A stretch of DNA of 64,000 nt from CALACW01 sp963627915 (GCA_963627915.1 CAVGCY010000055.1:10938-74937), one strand, 5' to 3'; numbered from the stretch's first letter, positions 43,081 to 52,634 are shown. A program made the numbers and translations. The notes: a model not told the origin generated them from the letters alone.

Positions 43081-44366
43081 CTCTTACCCGCCCTCTTTCT
43101 TGAAAAAAGTCCGGGATAGCTTCTGGAATCGGCGGCCTTTATAAAAGCAAGAAGTCCCCATGCGCATATCATGCTCGAGCCTCCCCTGCTTATAAACGGG
43201 AGAGTAACGCCCGTCATAGGCAGAAAATCCGTTACTCCGAAAACATTAAGAGCAGTCTGAACGAGAAGCATTCCCGCCGCGGCGCACGAAGCTATCGAGA
43301 AAAAAGTACTGCGAGCGTATTTTGCATTATACACGGCATAAACGCTGAGCGCGGCGATTGTAAACACAACGAGAAACGCGGTAAGCATGCCCATCTCCTC
43401 ACCCATAAGTCCGAATACGAGATCCTCGCTTGCGGCGAATACGTTACGGAGATATCCCTTGCCGAGACCGACTCCGAAAAATCCGCCCGATGCAAAGTAA
43501 ATAAGCGTCCTCGTCTGCTGATATCCGGAGGAGTTCATATACTCCCAAATATGTCTGTAATTCTGAAATCTCGATAAAACATACGGTTTTACCGTTATAA
43601 TAAGTATTCCGCCCAAAAGTGCGGCGGCTCCTATCAGGAATAACGTTTTGATATCGCCCGAACGCATAAAAGCTATAAGAATAAACGTTGCAAAGAATAT
43701 AAGCGCCGTTCCGAAATCGAACATCAGAAACAAAAGCCCCACACACGCAACGGAGAACACTATATACGAAAGCAGCGAACGAGTATTTTGCAGTTTATCA
43801 AGCGTCGCCGCTCCGACATATATAAACGCAAGCTTTACTATCTCCGAGGGCTGAATCGAAATTCCGTGAAAATAAACCCAGTTTTTAGCTCCGTTCACAG
43901 GCTCCGCAATAAGATACGTAAGAGCGAGCAATCCTATAGCGGCAATCGCCATCGGTATACGCATGTAAGCCGTACGTTTCGTATCCCGCATAAATTGAAC
44001 CATTGCAATAAACAACACAAGCCCCGCAATTACAGCGACAAACTGAACCTTGAGTTTTTCCGGCGACGCGCCCGCGGTAAGGAACAGACTTATCGAGGAG
44101 AGGGTAAAAGCGGTCATTTCAATTCCTACGTGCATATTTATAACAATCGCAAACACAAAGAAGTAAACCCATTCGATTATCACATATGCGGAAAAAATAA
44201 TTACGGTTTGCGTAAAATAATCGCTGTCACTGTCGCTTAAAAGCGTTAATGACGCAAGAAGCTGAAATGCGGTTATGCATATCATAATTATAAGATTGAC
44301 AAGTCCGTAAACGCTGCCCGGTCTGCCGTATGACATTTTCACGCCCCCGGCACTGTTTTTTTTCAT
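43077..44366 (-). CDS. RodA/FtsW-family peptidoglycan polymerase
   Basis: The 429-residue protein has about ten membrane helices and the SEDS motifs NGAKNWVYFHGISIQPSEIVKLAFIY (pattern NGA-x-NW ... QPSE) and GVTLPFISRGGSSM. SEDS proteins polymerise lipid II glycan strands together with a class B PBP. The N-terminus (MKKNSAGGVKMSYGRPG) is cytoplasmic. It overlaps both neighbours by 4 bases. Confidence 0.94.
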   Translation of the reverse strand: MKKNSAGGVKMSYGRPGSVYGLVNLIIMICITAFQLLASLTLLSDSDSDYFTQTVIIFSAYVIIEWVYFFVFAIVINMHVGIEMTAFTLSSISLFLTAGASPEKLKVQFVAVIAGLVLFIAMVQFMRDTKRTAYMRIPMAIAAIGLLALTYLIAEPVNGAKNWVYFHGISIQPSEIVKLAFIYVGAATLDKLQNTRSLLSYIVFSVACVGLLFLMFDFGTALIFFATFILIAFMRSGDIKTLFLIGAAALLGGILIITVKPYVLSRFQNYRHIWEYMNSSGYQQTRTLIYFASGGFFGVGLGKGYLRNVFAASEDLVFGLMGEEMGMLTAFLVVFTIAALSVYAVYNAKYARSTFFSIASCAAAGMLLVQTALNVFGVTDFLPMTGVTLPFISRGGSSMICAWGLLAFIKAADSRSYPGLFSRKRAGKR

Positions 44367-44899
44367 CTTGCGTTACGCCCCCTTGTATCAGAACGCACGG
44401 AATTATGTCCGGACGAAACTTTGTGCGTTTTTTCTCCTCTCGAAGCTCGTCTTTTCGACACCCTGACATTCTTTGCTCTGCCGCCGCCCGCTCGTGAAGC
44501 CGGCGGCTCGCCGTCATAAAAAGTAAATTCGCCCGCGCCTATCTGTATAACATCTCCGCTTTTAAGCTCGGACTTTCTGTCAATTGCCTTTCCGTTTACA
44601 AACGTACCGTACGACGAATGAGTATCGTATATCATCCATCCGTTCTGAGAATTTGACAGCACAGCGTGAAAGCGCGACACCGACATATACGTCAGCACAA
44701 TATCACACGTCTTAGCCTTGCCTATCGACGTTTCCGCATGGCTGATATCAATAAGTCCGCCGTCGAAATCGTCAACAAGAGTCGCCTTTATCGTACGTTT
44801 CGCAGGACGTATAAACAGCGAAACAACAGAAACTGCAAGAATTATAAAAAGCAGTGCAAACATAACGGCTCTTATTACGAAAGCAGTTGTAAACGTCAT
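44363..44899 (-). CDS. FHA-domain membrane protein
   Basis: The 178-residue protein has an N-terminal membrane helix (AVMFALLFIILAVSVVSLFI) and an FHA domain with the phosphothreonine-binding motifs IGKAKTCDIVL, SRFHAVL and THSSYGTFVNG. A basic, Ser-rich tail follows. FHA domains bind phosphothreonine, so a Ser/Thr kinase may steer the following polymerase and PBP; no kinase is in this window. The ATG follows GGGAGG and a clear promoter lies upstream. Confidence 0.9.
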   Translation of the reverse strand: MTFTTAFVIRAVMFALLFIILAVSVVSLFIRPAKRTIKATLVDDFDGGLIDISHAETSIGKAKTCDIVLTYMSVSRFHAVLSNSQNGWMIYDTHSSYGTFVNGKAIDRKSELKSGDVIQIGAGEFTFYDGEPPASRAGGGRAKNVRVSKRRASRGEKTHKVSSGHNSVRSDTRGRNAR

Positions 44900-44943
44900 G
44901 CAAATTTCCTCCCGCCGACCGATAATTTAAATAACACATGTAT

Positions 44944-44972
44944 ATAATATATTTATTTATATAAAAAGTCAA
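44944..44972 (-). promoter_or_regulatory. Promoter for FHA-RodA-PBP operon
   Basis: TTGACT (44972-44967) and TATTAT (44949-44944) with a 17-base AT-rich spacer on the minus strand, divergent from galM. Confidence 0.8.
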
Positions 44973-45006
44973 CAACGTTTAAAATTATTACAGCAAAATT
45001 ACAATA

Positions 45007-45034
45007 TTGACTTACCCTGCGAATTGTGTATAAT
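45007..45034 (+). promoter_or_regulatory. Promoter for galM
   Basis: TTGACT (45007-45012) and a perfect TATAAT (45029-45034) with a 16-base spacer, about 40 bases before the galM ATG. Confidence 0.8.
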
Positions 45035-45071
45035 TATCGATAGTATCAATAATAAACTCGGAGGCTTGATT

Positions 45072-46118
45072 ATGTCTGTAAAAAAGATATTTTTCGGAGA
45101 AAAACCGAACGGAGATAAAATAGAAAAATACATAATAGAAAATATAAACGGCACCAAAGCGGGGATTCTCACTCTCGGAGCCACTCTCGCCGATATGATT
45201 GTCAGGGATAAAAACTCCGGTGAAAGGGACGTTGCCTTGGGCTTTGACAGTCTTGAGGGCTATCTCACACTCTGGGATTATCAGGGGGCGGTTGTCGGTC
45301 CGTGCGCAAACAGAATCGGAGGCGCGTCTTTTGAAATCGATGGAAAAAAATACGCCGTTACGGCGAACGAAAAGGGTATAACATGTCTACACTCCGCCGG
45401 CGAATTTAACAATGCCGTTTGGAATGCCGACATTATAGATGACAAGTCGATTTCCTTTACATACAGAAGCCCCGACAAAGTAAACGGTTTCCCCGGAAAT
45501 ATTGACGCGAAGGTTACGTATACCCTTTCAGACAATAACGAACTCAGCATAGATTACGAAGCGGTTTCCGACAAAAAAACGCCCATAAACCTCACAAATC
45601 ATGCATATTTCAATTTAAACGGATACGACGGCGGCGACATTCTCTCACATACGCTTAAACTTAACTGTTCACACTTTACTCCCGTTGACAAAAACAGTAT
45701 TCCAACCGGCGAAATAAAAGATGTAAAGGGAACGCCCTTTGCATTCACAACGGCAAAAAAAATAGGTCTTGACATTGACAAAAAGGACGAACAGCTCATA
45801 TTCACGGGCGGATTTGACCATAATTTCTGCATAGACGGATTCGACGGCGGTTTAAGAGAAGCCGCCGAAGCATACAGTGAAGAATCGGGCATATGCCTTA
45901 ACGTACTCACAACGCTCCCGGGCGTTCAGTTCTACGCGGGCAACTTTCTTAAAGGCGACAAGGGCAAAAACGGCGTTCCCATGAACTATAGAAGCGGATT
46001 CTGCCTCGAAACTCAGTATTACCCCGACAGCGTAAACAGACCCGAATTTCCGTCCTGCATATTTGACGCAGGTGAAAAATACACTTCAAAGACCGTTTTT
46101 AAATTTTCTGTCAAGTAA
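45072..46118 (+). CDS. galM: Aldose 1-epimerase (galactose mutarotase)
   Basis: The enzyme interconverts alpha and beta forms of hexoses for the Leloir pathway. The 348-residue protein has GPCANRIGGASF, the catalytic-His segment INLTNHAYFNLNG and the catalytic-Glu segment FCLETQYYPDSVN. The start at 45072 follows CGGAGG; an upstream in-frame ATG lies on the -10 element. No other galactose gene is nearby. Confidence 0.95.
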   Translation: MSVKKIFFGEKPNGDKIEKYIIENINGTKAGILTLGATLADMIVRDKNSGERDVALGFDSLEGYLTLWDYQGAVVGPCANRIGGASFEIDGKKYAVTANEKGITCLHSAGEFNNAVWNADIIDDKSISFTYRSPDKVNGFPGNIDAKVTYTLSDNNELSIDYEAVSDKKTPINLTNHAYFNLNGYDGGDILSHTLKLNCSHFTPVDKNSIPTGEIKDVKGTPFAFTTAKKIGLDIDKKDEQLIFTGGFDHNFCIDGFDGGLREAAEAYSEESGICLNVLTTLPGVQFYAGNFLKGDKGKNGVPMNYRSGFCLETQYYPDSVNRPEFPSCIFDAGEKYTSKTVFKFSVK

Positions 46119-46204
46119 ATTTAAGGATACTTCAAGAATTTTTATTTATAATTACAGTCGGAGCGTTATGTGCGTTCCGGCTGATTCGTTTACATATTTT
46201 TAAC

Positions 46205-46233
46205 TTGACTTAACTTTATAAATATTATATTAT
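46205..46233 (+). promoter_or_regulatory. Promoter for the secreted protein / TCS / HtrA region
   Basis: TTGACT (46205-46210) and TATTAT (46228-46233) with a 17-base spacer. A perfect TATAAT lies two bases downstream but would need a 20-base spacer. Confidence 0.65.
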
Positions 46234-46286
46234 AATATTTGACGATCGAAGAGCGGGACAGCTTCGGTTTGATAGGAGTAGATTTT

Positions 46287-48173
46287 ATGAAATTTCGCAG
46301 AATAACAGCGTTAATACTCGCCGCCGTAATGATGATTCCCGCATTATCGTTTGCGGCTTCGGCTATCGTGCTTGCCGAAACGCAATATAACTATAACGAG
46401 GCAAATCCTTCCTGGCTTAAGGATCTTGTTGTTATGGAACAGCTCAATTTAGATGACGCGGTCGAAGGAAAGCTTAACAAGATTTCACCCGACGCGGAGT
46501 ATGAATATACCGAAACAGCCGAAACATTCAAAGAAACCGTCGCTTACTATGACATGCTCTACAGACTTGACGAGGACTCGAGGAAAGCGGCTTATTTATA
46601 TGTTCTCGATTATCTTAATCTCTTTTCTTCCGCTTCAAGCGGAAGCGTTTCGGATGAGTATATTAAATACTGGCTTGAAAGCGCGGGAATCGTATATCCC
46701 GAACAGGAAACCTCTCTCACTCCCGTGCTTGCGCGCGCGCTCTATTCGCTGCTCACGTCATCCGATTCAAAATATACCGTGGAAAAGGGTACCGACCTCG
46801 AAACAGCCGTTATGGCGTACGCTGCAGAAGCATTCGGAGTTGACATAAACACGCTGCGCAAATATTCACAGGCGGAAATTCTTACGCTCGACCAGTACGT
46901 AACGGCGGCATGCCGCTACACGCTCTATCTGAAGGGCTATAAAGTCGACAAGGATACGGACGAAAAGGAAGTTGCCCGTCTGATGACGGTATATGTTATA
47001 GAAAGTCAGGGTATAGCCGTCGATCCGGATAATATAACATTTGACGAGCTTCAGACAAAATACACGACCGCTATGCTCGGCAAAATATACGGCGTAACCC
47101 CCGACCCCGACATGATGAAGCAGGCTGTGGATTCAAACTCCGTCGCTTCATATATTCTCCAGCTTATCGGAAAAAAATACAATTTAACAGTAAGAAGCAA
47201 TCTTTCATATGACGAAATGTTCGTCCTTGTTCGCGACAACACGGATTATTTCAAATTAGAGGACAACGAATTTTACGCCGATATCGATAAATATAAAGTC
47301 AATCTCGACTACAAACGCGAAAGAATCTGGGTCATGCCTACGGCAATTACCGATACGAACATCACATCCGGCTGCGTGGTCGAAATATTCATAGACGGGC
47401 AGCAGGTAAAGGATAACTATTTTACGAAAGTATCGCTCGATACGTCAAAAGCATCTCAAACCGTAACCGTACGCGTTGATTATTACAAAACCGGTGAGGA
47501 AAAAAAGACTTCAAATTATTATCTTGAAGTTTATCAGGGAACGGAAGCTCCCCCGCAAAACGACAATCCCATATCGGATATAATATCATCATCATCCGAG
47601 CGTATTAATCAAATAAAAGATTCCCTCGGCACGGATTCCGTATTTTCCGATATATTTCAGAATATCAACTTCAATCTGCCTCAGAGGGTTCTGAGCATAA
47701 TGTCACTGCTTGTTCCCAGTTTCACAAACGGCCTCGGAAACGGATATCAGTATATAAAAAAAATATTCGGCTTCGCTGACGACGCTCAGACCGGAACGAT
47801 AACCACCGACAGTATAAGCGGAGTCGGAGGAGTCGAGAGCTACTTGCAGTCAGGCTCTTCGGGAGTCAGCATTCCCGTATCCACTCAGCTTATAACAAAT
47901 AATTTGGTATCCTCCGGCTCACAGCATGTTACATATGCCGGCGTTGACAAATACGTCGTCGAGCCCGCTACGGGAAGCATCAGCTATACGGATACGGGAA
48001 GCGACAAAACATTCTCATTCGGAGATGAAAACGTCATTCTTGCGGTCGCACTTTTTATAATGGCAGCGGCAATAATAGCCGTCGGAATAGCATTCGCCGT
48101 GAAATTCAACGGCAAACGTTCATCCGGTTCGAGAAAGAAATCACATCGTAAGAGCCGAAGAACAGGAAGATAA
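46287..48173 (+). CDS. Secreted, membrane-anchored protein of unknown function
   Basis: The 628-residue protein has a signal peptide (MKFRRITALILAAVMMIPAL ending in AASA). A helical region of about 330 residues follows, then a beta domain (YKVNLDYKRERIWVMPTAIT) resembling the cadherin-like sandwich family, and a Ser/Thr-rich stretch. A C-terminal membrane helix (VILAVALFIMAAAIIAVGIAF) with a basic tail completes it. The bulk would face outside. The ATG follows AGGAGT; an earlier in-frame start is unsupported. It precedes a two-component system and HtrA, suggesting an envelope role. I recognise no enzyme motif. Confidence 0.85.
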   Translation: MKFRRITALILAAVMMIPALSFAASAIVLAETQYNYNEANPSWLKDLVVMEQLNLDDAVEGKLNKISPDAEYEYTETAETFKETVAYYDMLYRLDEDSRKAAYLYVLDYLNLFSSASSGSVSDEYIKYWLESAGIVYPEQETSLTPVLARALYSLLTSSDSKYTVEKGTDLETAVMAYAAEAFGVDINTLRKYSQAEILTLDQYVTAACRYTLYLKGYKVDKDTDEKEVARLMTVYVIESQGIAVDPDNITFDELQTKYTTAMLGKIYGVTPDPDMMKQAVDSNSVASYILQLIGKKYNLTVRSNLSYDEMFVLVRDNTDYFKLEDNEFYADIDKYKVNLDYKRERIWVMPTAITDTNITSGCVVEIFIDGQQVKDNYFTKVSLDTSKASQTVTVRVDYYKTGEEKKTSNYYLEVYQGTEAPPQNDNPISDIISSSSERINQIKDSLGTDSVFSDIFQNINFNLPQRVLSIMSLLVPSFTNGLGNGYQYIKKIFGFADDAQTGTITTDSISGVGGVESYLQSGSSGVSIPVSTQLITNNLVSSGSQHVTYAGVDKYVVEPATGSISYTDTGSDKTFSFGDENVILAVALFIMAAAIIAVGIAFAVKFNGKRSSGSRKKSHRKSRRTGR

Positions 48174-48215
48174 ACCAATTAATTTAATATTTCGGATAAA
48201 GAAGAGGAGAAAAAC

Positions 48216-48905
48216 ATGGCTAACGAAAAAATAATGATCGTCGACGACGACATTAACATCTGCGAACTTATACGTCTGTATCTCGAAAAAGAGAAATATA
48301 CGACCGTAATTGTCAACGACGGTCTTGAGGCGGTACAGACATTCAACGAGGTTAATCCCGATCTCGTACTGCTTGATATAATGTTGCCCGGACTTGACGG
48401 ATGGCAGGTTTGCAGAAAAATAAGAAACAATTCCAACGTTCCCATTATAATGCTTTCGGCAAAAAGCGAAACGTTCGATAAATGTCTTGCTCTCGAACTC
48501 GGCGCGGACGACTATATATCAAAACCCTTTGAAACAAAAGAGGTTCTTGCAAGAATCAAAGCGGTTCTGAGACGTTCGGCTTCCGTTATGACCGAGCAGG
48601 TCAACGAGGTTCACTATGACAAGCTGTCGATTAACATCACGAACTATGAGCTTAAAGTCAACGGAGTCGTTGTGGATACTCCGCCAAAAGAGCTTGAGCT
48701 TATTTTCCACCTTGCAAGCAATCCGAACCGCGTATTTACAAGGGATCAGCTTCTTGACGAGGTATGGGGATTCGACTATTACGGAGATTCAAGAACCGTC
48801 GACGTCCACGTAAAAAGACTTCGTGAGAAATTTGAGGGAGTATCCGACAAATGGGAGCTTAAAACCGTTTGGTCGGTAGGATATAAATTTGAAACAAAGG
48901 ATTGA
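48216..48905 (+). CDS. OmpR-type response regulator
   Basis: The 229-residue protein has a receiver domain (MIVDDDINICELIRLYL, phosphoacceptor Asp in DLVLLDIMLPGLDGW, MLSAKSETFDKCLALELGADDYISKPF shortened by family) and a winged-helix domain ending VWSVGYKFE. It resembles the WalR/YycF-like group. The ATG follows AGAGGAG. The kinase gene begins 9 bases after its stop. Confidence 0.93.
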   Translation: MANEKIMIVDDDINICELIRLYLEKEKYTTVIVNDGLEAVQTFNEVNPDLVLLDIMLPGLDGWQVCRKIRNNSNVPIIMLSAKSETFDKCLALELGADDYISKPFETKEVLARIKAVLRRSASVMTEQVNEVHYDKLSINITNYELKVNGVVVDTPPKELELIFHLASNPNRVFTRDQLLDEVWGFDYYGDSRTVDVHVKRLREKFEGVSDKWELKTVWSVGYKFETKD

Positions 48906-48914
48906 GATATCCAA

Positions 48915-50432
48915 GTGAATAAGTCGGACGACAAAATACCGGCGTCCATCCCGAAACAGAGCGTATCGCTGTTTAATAAATATTTCAAATTTTTCTCGGT
49001 CACGTTTCTGATTTGCCTTACCCTGCTAAGTCTTACGCTTATGTTTTTCATAGCCGACTATTGGGAGGATCAGAAAAAACTTGATTTGTACAATGCCGCA
49101 AGTAACGTTGCGGCATTTTGTTCAAATTCGACCGAGATGAGCGATGACGGGGAGTACGGAGAAACGCTGAAAAACACCATTAACAACATAGCCGGGGTTT
49201 CCGGCGCGGACATTCTTATTGTAAACTCACAGCCCGATAACGCATATGTAAAATACTGCGGCTGCGCGGACAAGAGCGAGGGCGAATCCGTCTGCAAAAA
49301 ACACAGAGGAATAAAAATTCCCGGGGAGATTATAACAAGCATGCTTGTTGAGGATCAGTTTACAAACGTCGGTACGCTCTCGGGAACGCTTAAAAACAAT
49401 CATTTTATCGCTTCATCAAAAATTCTTGACAAAAACAGGAATACAATCGCCGTCGTAATTGTCATACAACAGTTAAGCAGCGGCCTTAAACCGTATCTCG
49501 AATCATTCATAAAAACATTTACGGTCGCAATCGTTGTCTCGCTCTTTACGGTCAGTATCGGAGTTTACATAGCGGCATACTCGCTTACCAAACCCATGAA
49601 GCAGATAGCCGAAGCTACGCGTCATTTTTCGGACGGTGATTTCAGCTTTCGCATTAAAGTCCATCAGGGAAAGCAGAGCGTACGCGAAATAGACGAACTT
49701 CAATATGCGTTCAACTCAATGGCGGACGCGCTCGAGGATCTTGAAAAATCGCGTTCGAGTTTTGTCGCAAACGTTTCGCACGAATTAAAAACGCCTATGA
49801 CCACTATAGGCGGATTTATCGACGGAATGATTGACGGAACGATTGACGAGGAACGGCGCGGATATTATTTAAAAATAGTTTCCGATGAAGTAAAAAGGCT
49901 CTCCCGACTTGTCGTTTCAATGCTCAACATGTCAAAAATAGAATCCGGAGAATTAACGCTCAACGTTTCAAAATTCAATATATCGGATATGCTTTTAAAA
50001 ATATTCCTGTCATTTGAACGCCAGCTTGAAGCTAAAAAAATAAACGTCGAGGGACTTGTCAAGCTTGGAAGCGTAAGCATTGAAGCAGACCCGGACATGA
50101 TAAATCAGGTTTTTTACAATCTTGTCGACAATGCCGTCAAGTTCACGGATTACGGCGGAACCATTTCCATAAAAACAGAAACGGACGGAGAATATTTCAC
50201 CGCATACCTTAAAAATACGGGCAAGGGAATCAGCCCCGAGGATCTTGAAAGAATTTTCGACAGATTCTACAAGGCTGACAAATCACGCTCGCTCGACTCA
50301 AAAAGCGCGGGGCTCGGATTATTTATAGTTAAAAGTATAGTCGAGCTTCACGACGGAAAAATATATGCTGACAGCGTTCAAAATGAATTTACACAATTTA
50401 CAGTTAAATTAAAGGTACGGCTTATACAATAA
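48915..50432 (+). CDS. Sensor histidine kinase with HAMP domain
   Basis: The 505-residue protein has two membrane helices (FSVTFLICLTLLSLTLMFFI and TFTVAIVVSLFTVSIGVYIA), with an extracellular domain of about 150 residues between them. That domain contains the Cys-rich segment YCGCADKSEGESVCKKH. A HAMP domain, the HisKA motif FVANVSHELKTPMTTI and ATPase motifs NAVKFTDYGG and SAGLGLFIVKSI follow. The CxC...C cluster could bind metal or form disulfides. It starts at GTG with a weak RBS. Confidence 0.92.
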   Translation: MNKSDDKIPASIPKQSVSLFNKYFKFFSVTFLICLTLLSLTLMFFIADYWEDQKKLDLYNAASNVAAFCSNSTEMSDDGEYGETLKNTINNIAGVSGADILIVNSQPDNAYVKYCGCADKSEGESVCKKHRGIKIPGEIITSMLVEDQFTNVGTLSGTLKNNHFIASSKILDKNRNTIAVVIVIQQLSSGLKPYLESFIKTFTVAIVVSLFTVSIGVYIAAYSLTKPMKQIAEATRHFSDGDFSFRIKVHQGKQSVREIDELQYAFNSMADALEDLEKSRSSFVANVSHELKTPMTTIGGFIDGMIDGTIDEERRGYYLKIVSDEVKRLSRLVVSMLNMSKIESGELTLNVSKFNISDMLLKIFLSFERQLEAKKINVEGLVKLGSVSIEADPDMINQVFYNLVDNAVKFTDYGGTISIKTETDGEYFTAYLKNTGKGISPEDLERIFDRFYKADKSRSLDSKSAGLGLFIVKSIVELHDGKIYADSVQNEFTQFTVKLKVRLIQ

Positions 50433-50493
50433 GGGCAGAAAGTACAAAACATACTTTCACAAAAAAGCCAATTTTATCAAGGAGGTCTTTTTT

Positions 50494-52164
50494 ATGACTG
50501 ACGATTTTGAAAAATATACAGGCAATACCGAACCCGAAAACAATGCTGAAAATTCGGGAACGCCTGCCGGAAACAATCCGGCAGAAGCGGCGCAGACAAA
50601 TACTTCATCAAACGAGCAGAACGCAGAAGACGGCTCAAACGCACAGCATGTAAACGCCGAATACCGGGACGGCGGATTCAATCGGAACAATTCATACGCT
50701 TCGGGCGAATACTCGTACAAGGGCGATCCCAATAATCAGCAGAACAATCCGTACTCCGCGCCGAACGCAAACCGATACAACCCCTACGGAGCTCCGAATT
50801 ACAATAATTATCAAAATACTCAGAACAATAATTATTCAAATCCCTACAATCAGAATAACGCAGGATTTCAGCCTCAGTATCAACCCCCGCAGAAGAAAAA
50901 GAATACCGGCAAAAAGGTGTTCTTCGGCGTGCTTATCGGAATCCTGGTTATAATCGTTGCGGCTATTGTTTTATCCGCAATATCCGATAAAACGTCAAGC
51001 TTGGACAGCGGCAGTAAAGAATCCGTAACAAACAGCGACGTAGGCTCGCTTGAACTCTCAGACAGCTCGTCCTCATCCTCCCCCGCCAACGAGGTTTATA
51101 AAAAAATAGTACAGTCCAACGTCGGACTTCTCGTTTATTCAAACAATACCCTTTCGTCCGAAGGCTCCGGCGTTATCGCAAAAGAGGGCGACGACGGCTA
51201 TACTTATATTATAACCTGCGCTCACGTAATTTCGGGCGGTTCAAAGGTTGTAGTACAGACATATGACAATGAGGAATACGACGCCGAAATAGTAGGCTAT
51301 GACACAAGATCCGACCTCGGAGTTCTCAAAATCAAAAAAACGGGGCTCTGCTGTGCTTCATTCGGAGATTCCGACCTGCTTGAAGTCGGTCAGACCGTAT
51401 ATGCGATAGGCAATCCTCAGGGAAGCCAGTTCGCAGGTTCGTTTACTTCGGGCATGATTTCAGCAATCGACAGACCCGTAAGTTCTTCGACAGGCTACGA
51501 AATGAAGTGCATACAGCACACGGCGGCTATTAATCCCGGCAACTCAGGCGGCGCGCTCGTTAACGACAAGGGCGAAGTTATCGGTATCAATTCAATGAAA
51601 ATAGCCTCGACCGACACCGAAGGCATGGGCTTCTCCGTTCCTTCAAGCGTAGTTAAGGAAGTATTCGACTCTATCGTTGCAAACGGCTATGTAACAGGCA
51701 GAGCAAAGCTCGGCATTACCTATGCGGCTGCAGTCAATTACAGCCAGTACAGCATGTACGTTAACATCAAGGGACTTCCCTCCGGCTCTATCGTAATAGC
51801 AAGCATTGCGGACGACAGCGCACTTAAGGATACAAAAGCTCAAGTCGGCGACCTTATAGTAGGCGTTAACGGCAAGGATATGGAATCCACGGGCATGCTC
51901 GCAGAGATGATGGAGGACATGAGCATAGGCGACGAGCTTACACTTAATATTGTCAGAATCAACACGCAGAACTGGTCGCAGGAATCATTTGACGTTACCG
52001 TTAAGCTTGTAGAGGACAGAGGAGATACAACCGTAAACAGCAGCTCACAGGATAACAGCGGCTCAAACGACGGCAGCGGTTCATATGACTACTCGGACGA
52101 TCTCGAGGATTACTTTGAAGAATACTTCAAAAAATATTACGGAAACGGCGGCAGCGGAAACTAA
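50494..52164 (+). CDS. HtrA-like membrane serine protease
   Basis: The 556-residue protein has a 138-residue cytoplasmic region very rich in Asn, Gln, Tyr and Pro, then one membrane helix (residues about 140-163). The trypsin-like domain has His244 in CAHVIS, Asp274 in RSDLGVL and Ser351 in GNSGGAL. A PDZ domain follows at about residues 410-505, and then an acidic Ser/Tyr tail. HtrA proteases degrade misfolded envelope proteins. The ATG follows AAGGAGG. It follows a two-component system, as in many Firmicutes (yycFG-htrA-like order). Confidence 0.93.
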   Translation: MTDDFEKYTGNTEPENNAENSGTPAGNNPAEAAQTNTSSNEQNAEDGSNAQHVNAEYRDGGFNRNNSYASGEYSYKGDPNNQQNNPYSAPNANRYNPYGAPNYNNYQNTQNNNYSNPYNQNNAGFQPQYQPPQKKKNTGKKVFFGVLIGILVIIVAAIVLSAISDKTSSLDSGSKESVTNSDVGSLELSDSSSSSSPANEVYKKIVQSNVGLLVYSNNTLSSEGSGVIAKEGDDGYTYIITCAHVISGGSKVVVQTYDNEEYDAEIVGYDTRSDLGVLKIKKTGLCCASFGDSDLLEVGQTVYAIGNPQGSQFAGSFTSGMISAIDRPVSSSTGYEMKCIQHTAAINPGNSGGALVNDKGEVIGINSMKIASTDTEGMGFSVPSSVVKEVFDSIVANGYVTGRAKLGITYAAAVNYSQYSMYVNIKGLPSGSIVIASIADDSALKDTKAQVGDLIVGVNGKDMESTGMLAEMMEDMSIGDELTLNIVRINTQNWSQESFDVTVKLVEDRGDTTVNSSSQDNSGSNDGSGSYDYSDDLEDYFEEYFKKYYGNGGSGN

Positions 52165-52339
52165 TCGTTAATAAACAAACTAAAAAAACTGCCGATTAAT
52201 TCGACGCAGACAAAAAAATAAGATAAGATACAAGACTGTATTTCAAATTTTGCATTGATTCCGTATGCATTGTGAAATACAGTCTTTGTTTTATAAAATA
52301 ATATTGGTTCATCGCGGATTTAAGAGAAATGGAACCTAA

Positions 52340-52510
52340 CAGCAGGTAAAAAAATAAACTTAACCGGAAGAAAAAGAAGTCATCATCACGATAACCGTAA
52401 CCAATTCCTTCAGCGACTTTGATTTTGTTGTTAAAGCCTTCAAGCGTTCCGGTGAGGATAGGACGCTCGGCATAAGCAATCAATCCGGAATCCCGGCTCT
52501 CCTACACACT
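52340..52510 (-). pseudogene. ISL3-family transposase remnant
   Basis: In one minus-strand frame the text reads ESRDSGLIAYAERPI then TGTLEGFNNKIKVAEGIGYGYRDDDFFFFRL. The pattern G-x-EG-x-NNKIK...GYGYRD closely matches the C-terminus of ISL3-type DDE transposases. The rest of the enzyme, both inverted ends and a start codon are absent. It is a decayed fragment in the 662-base gap between htrA and the giant gene. Confidence 0.8.
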
Positions 52511-52572
52511 TTAACGGTATATTTACATAAGAACTTAAAAAGTCTCTTTTAAGATTTCAAACAAAAAAAATT

Positions 52573-52634
52573 ATCCGAGACTCGTAATTAATCGAATCTC
52601 GGATTTTTTCAGCTGTTTTTTTACAGCCTCATTT
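52573..52634. terminator. Bidirectional terminator, repeat copy B
   Basis: About 62 bases nearly identical to 36426-36486, with ATCCGAG / CTCGGAT, a T6 run and the second hairpin GCTGT / ACAGC. It lies between the convergent htrA gene and the giant gene. Only about five positions differ from copy A. Confidence 0.85.

Noticed and set aside
46161..46187. Hairpin after galM (AGTCGGAGCG / CGTTCCGGCT) as a terminator
   Set aside because: The stem is good but no T-run follows on either strand, so intrinsic termination is not supported.
52196..52483. 95-codon minus-strand frame as an intact gene
   Set aside because: Only its first part matches the ISL3 transposase C-terminus; the remainder is unrelated frame, so it is a remnant.
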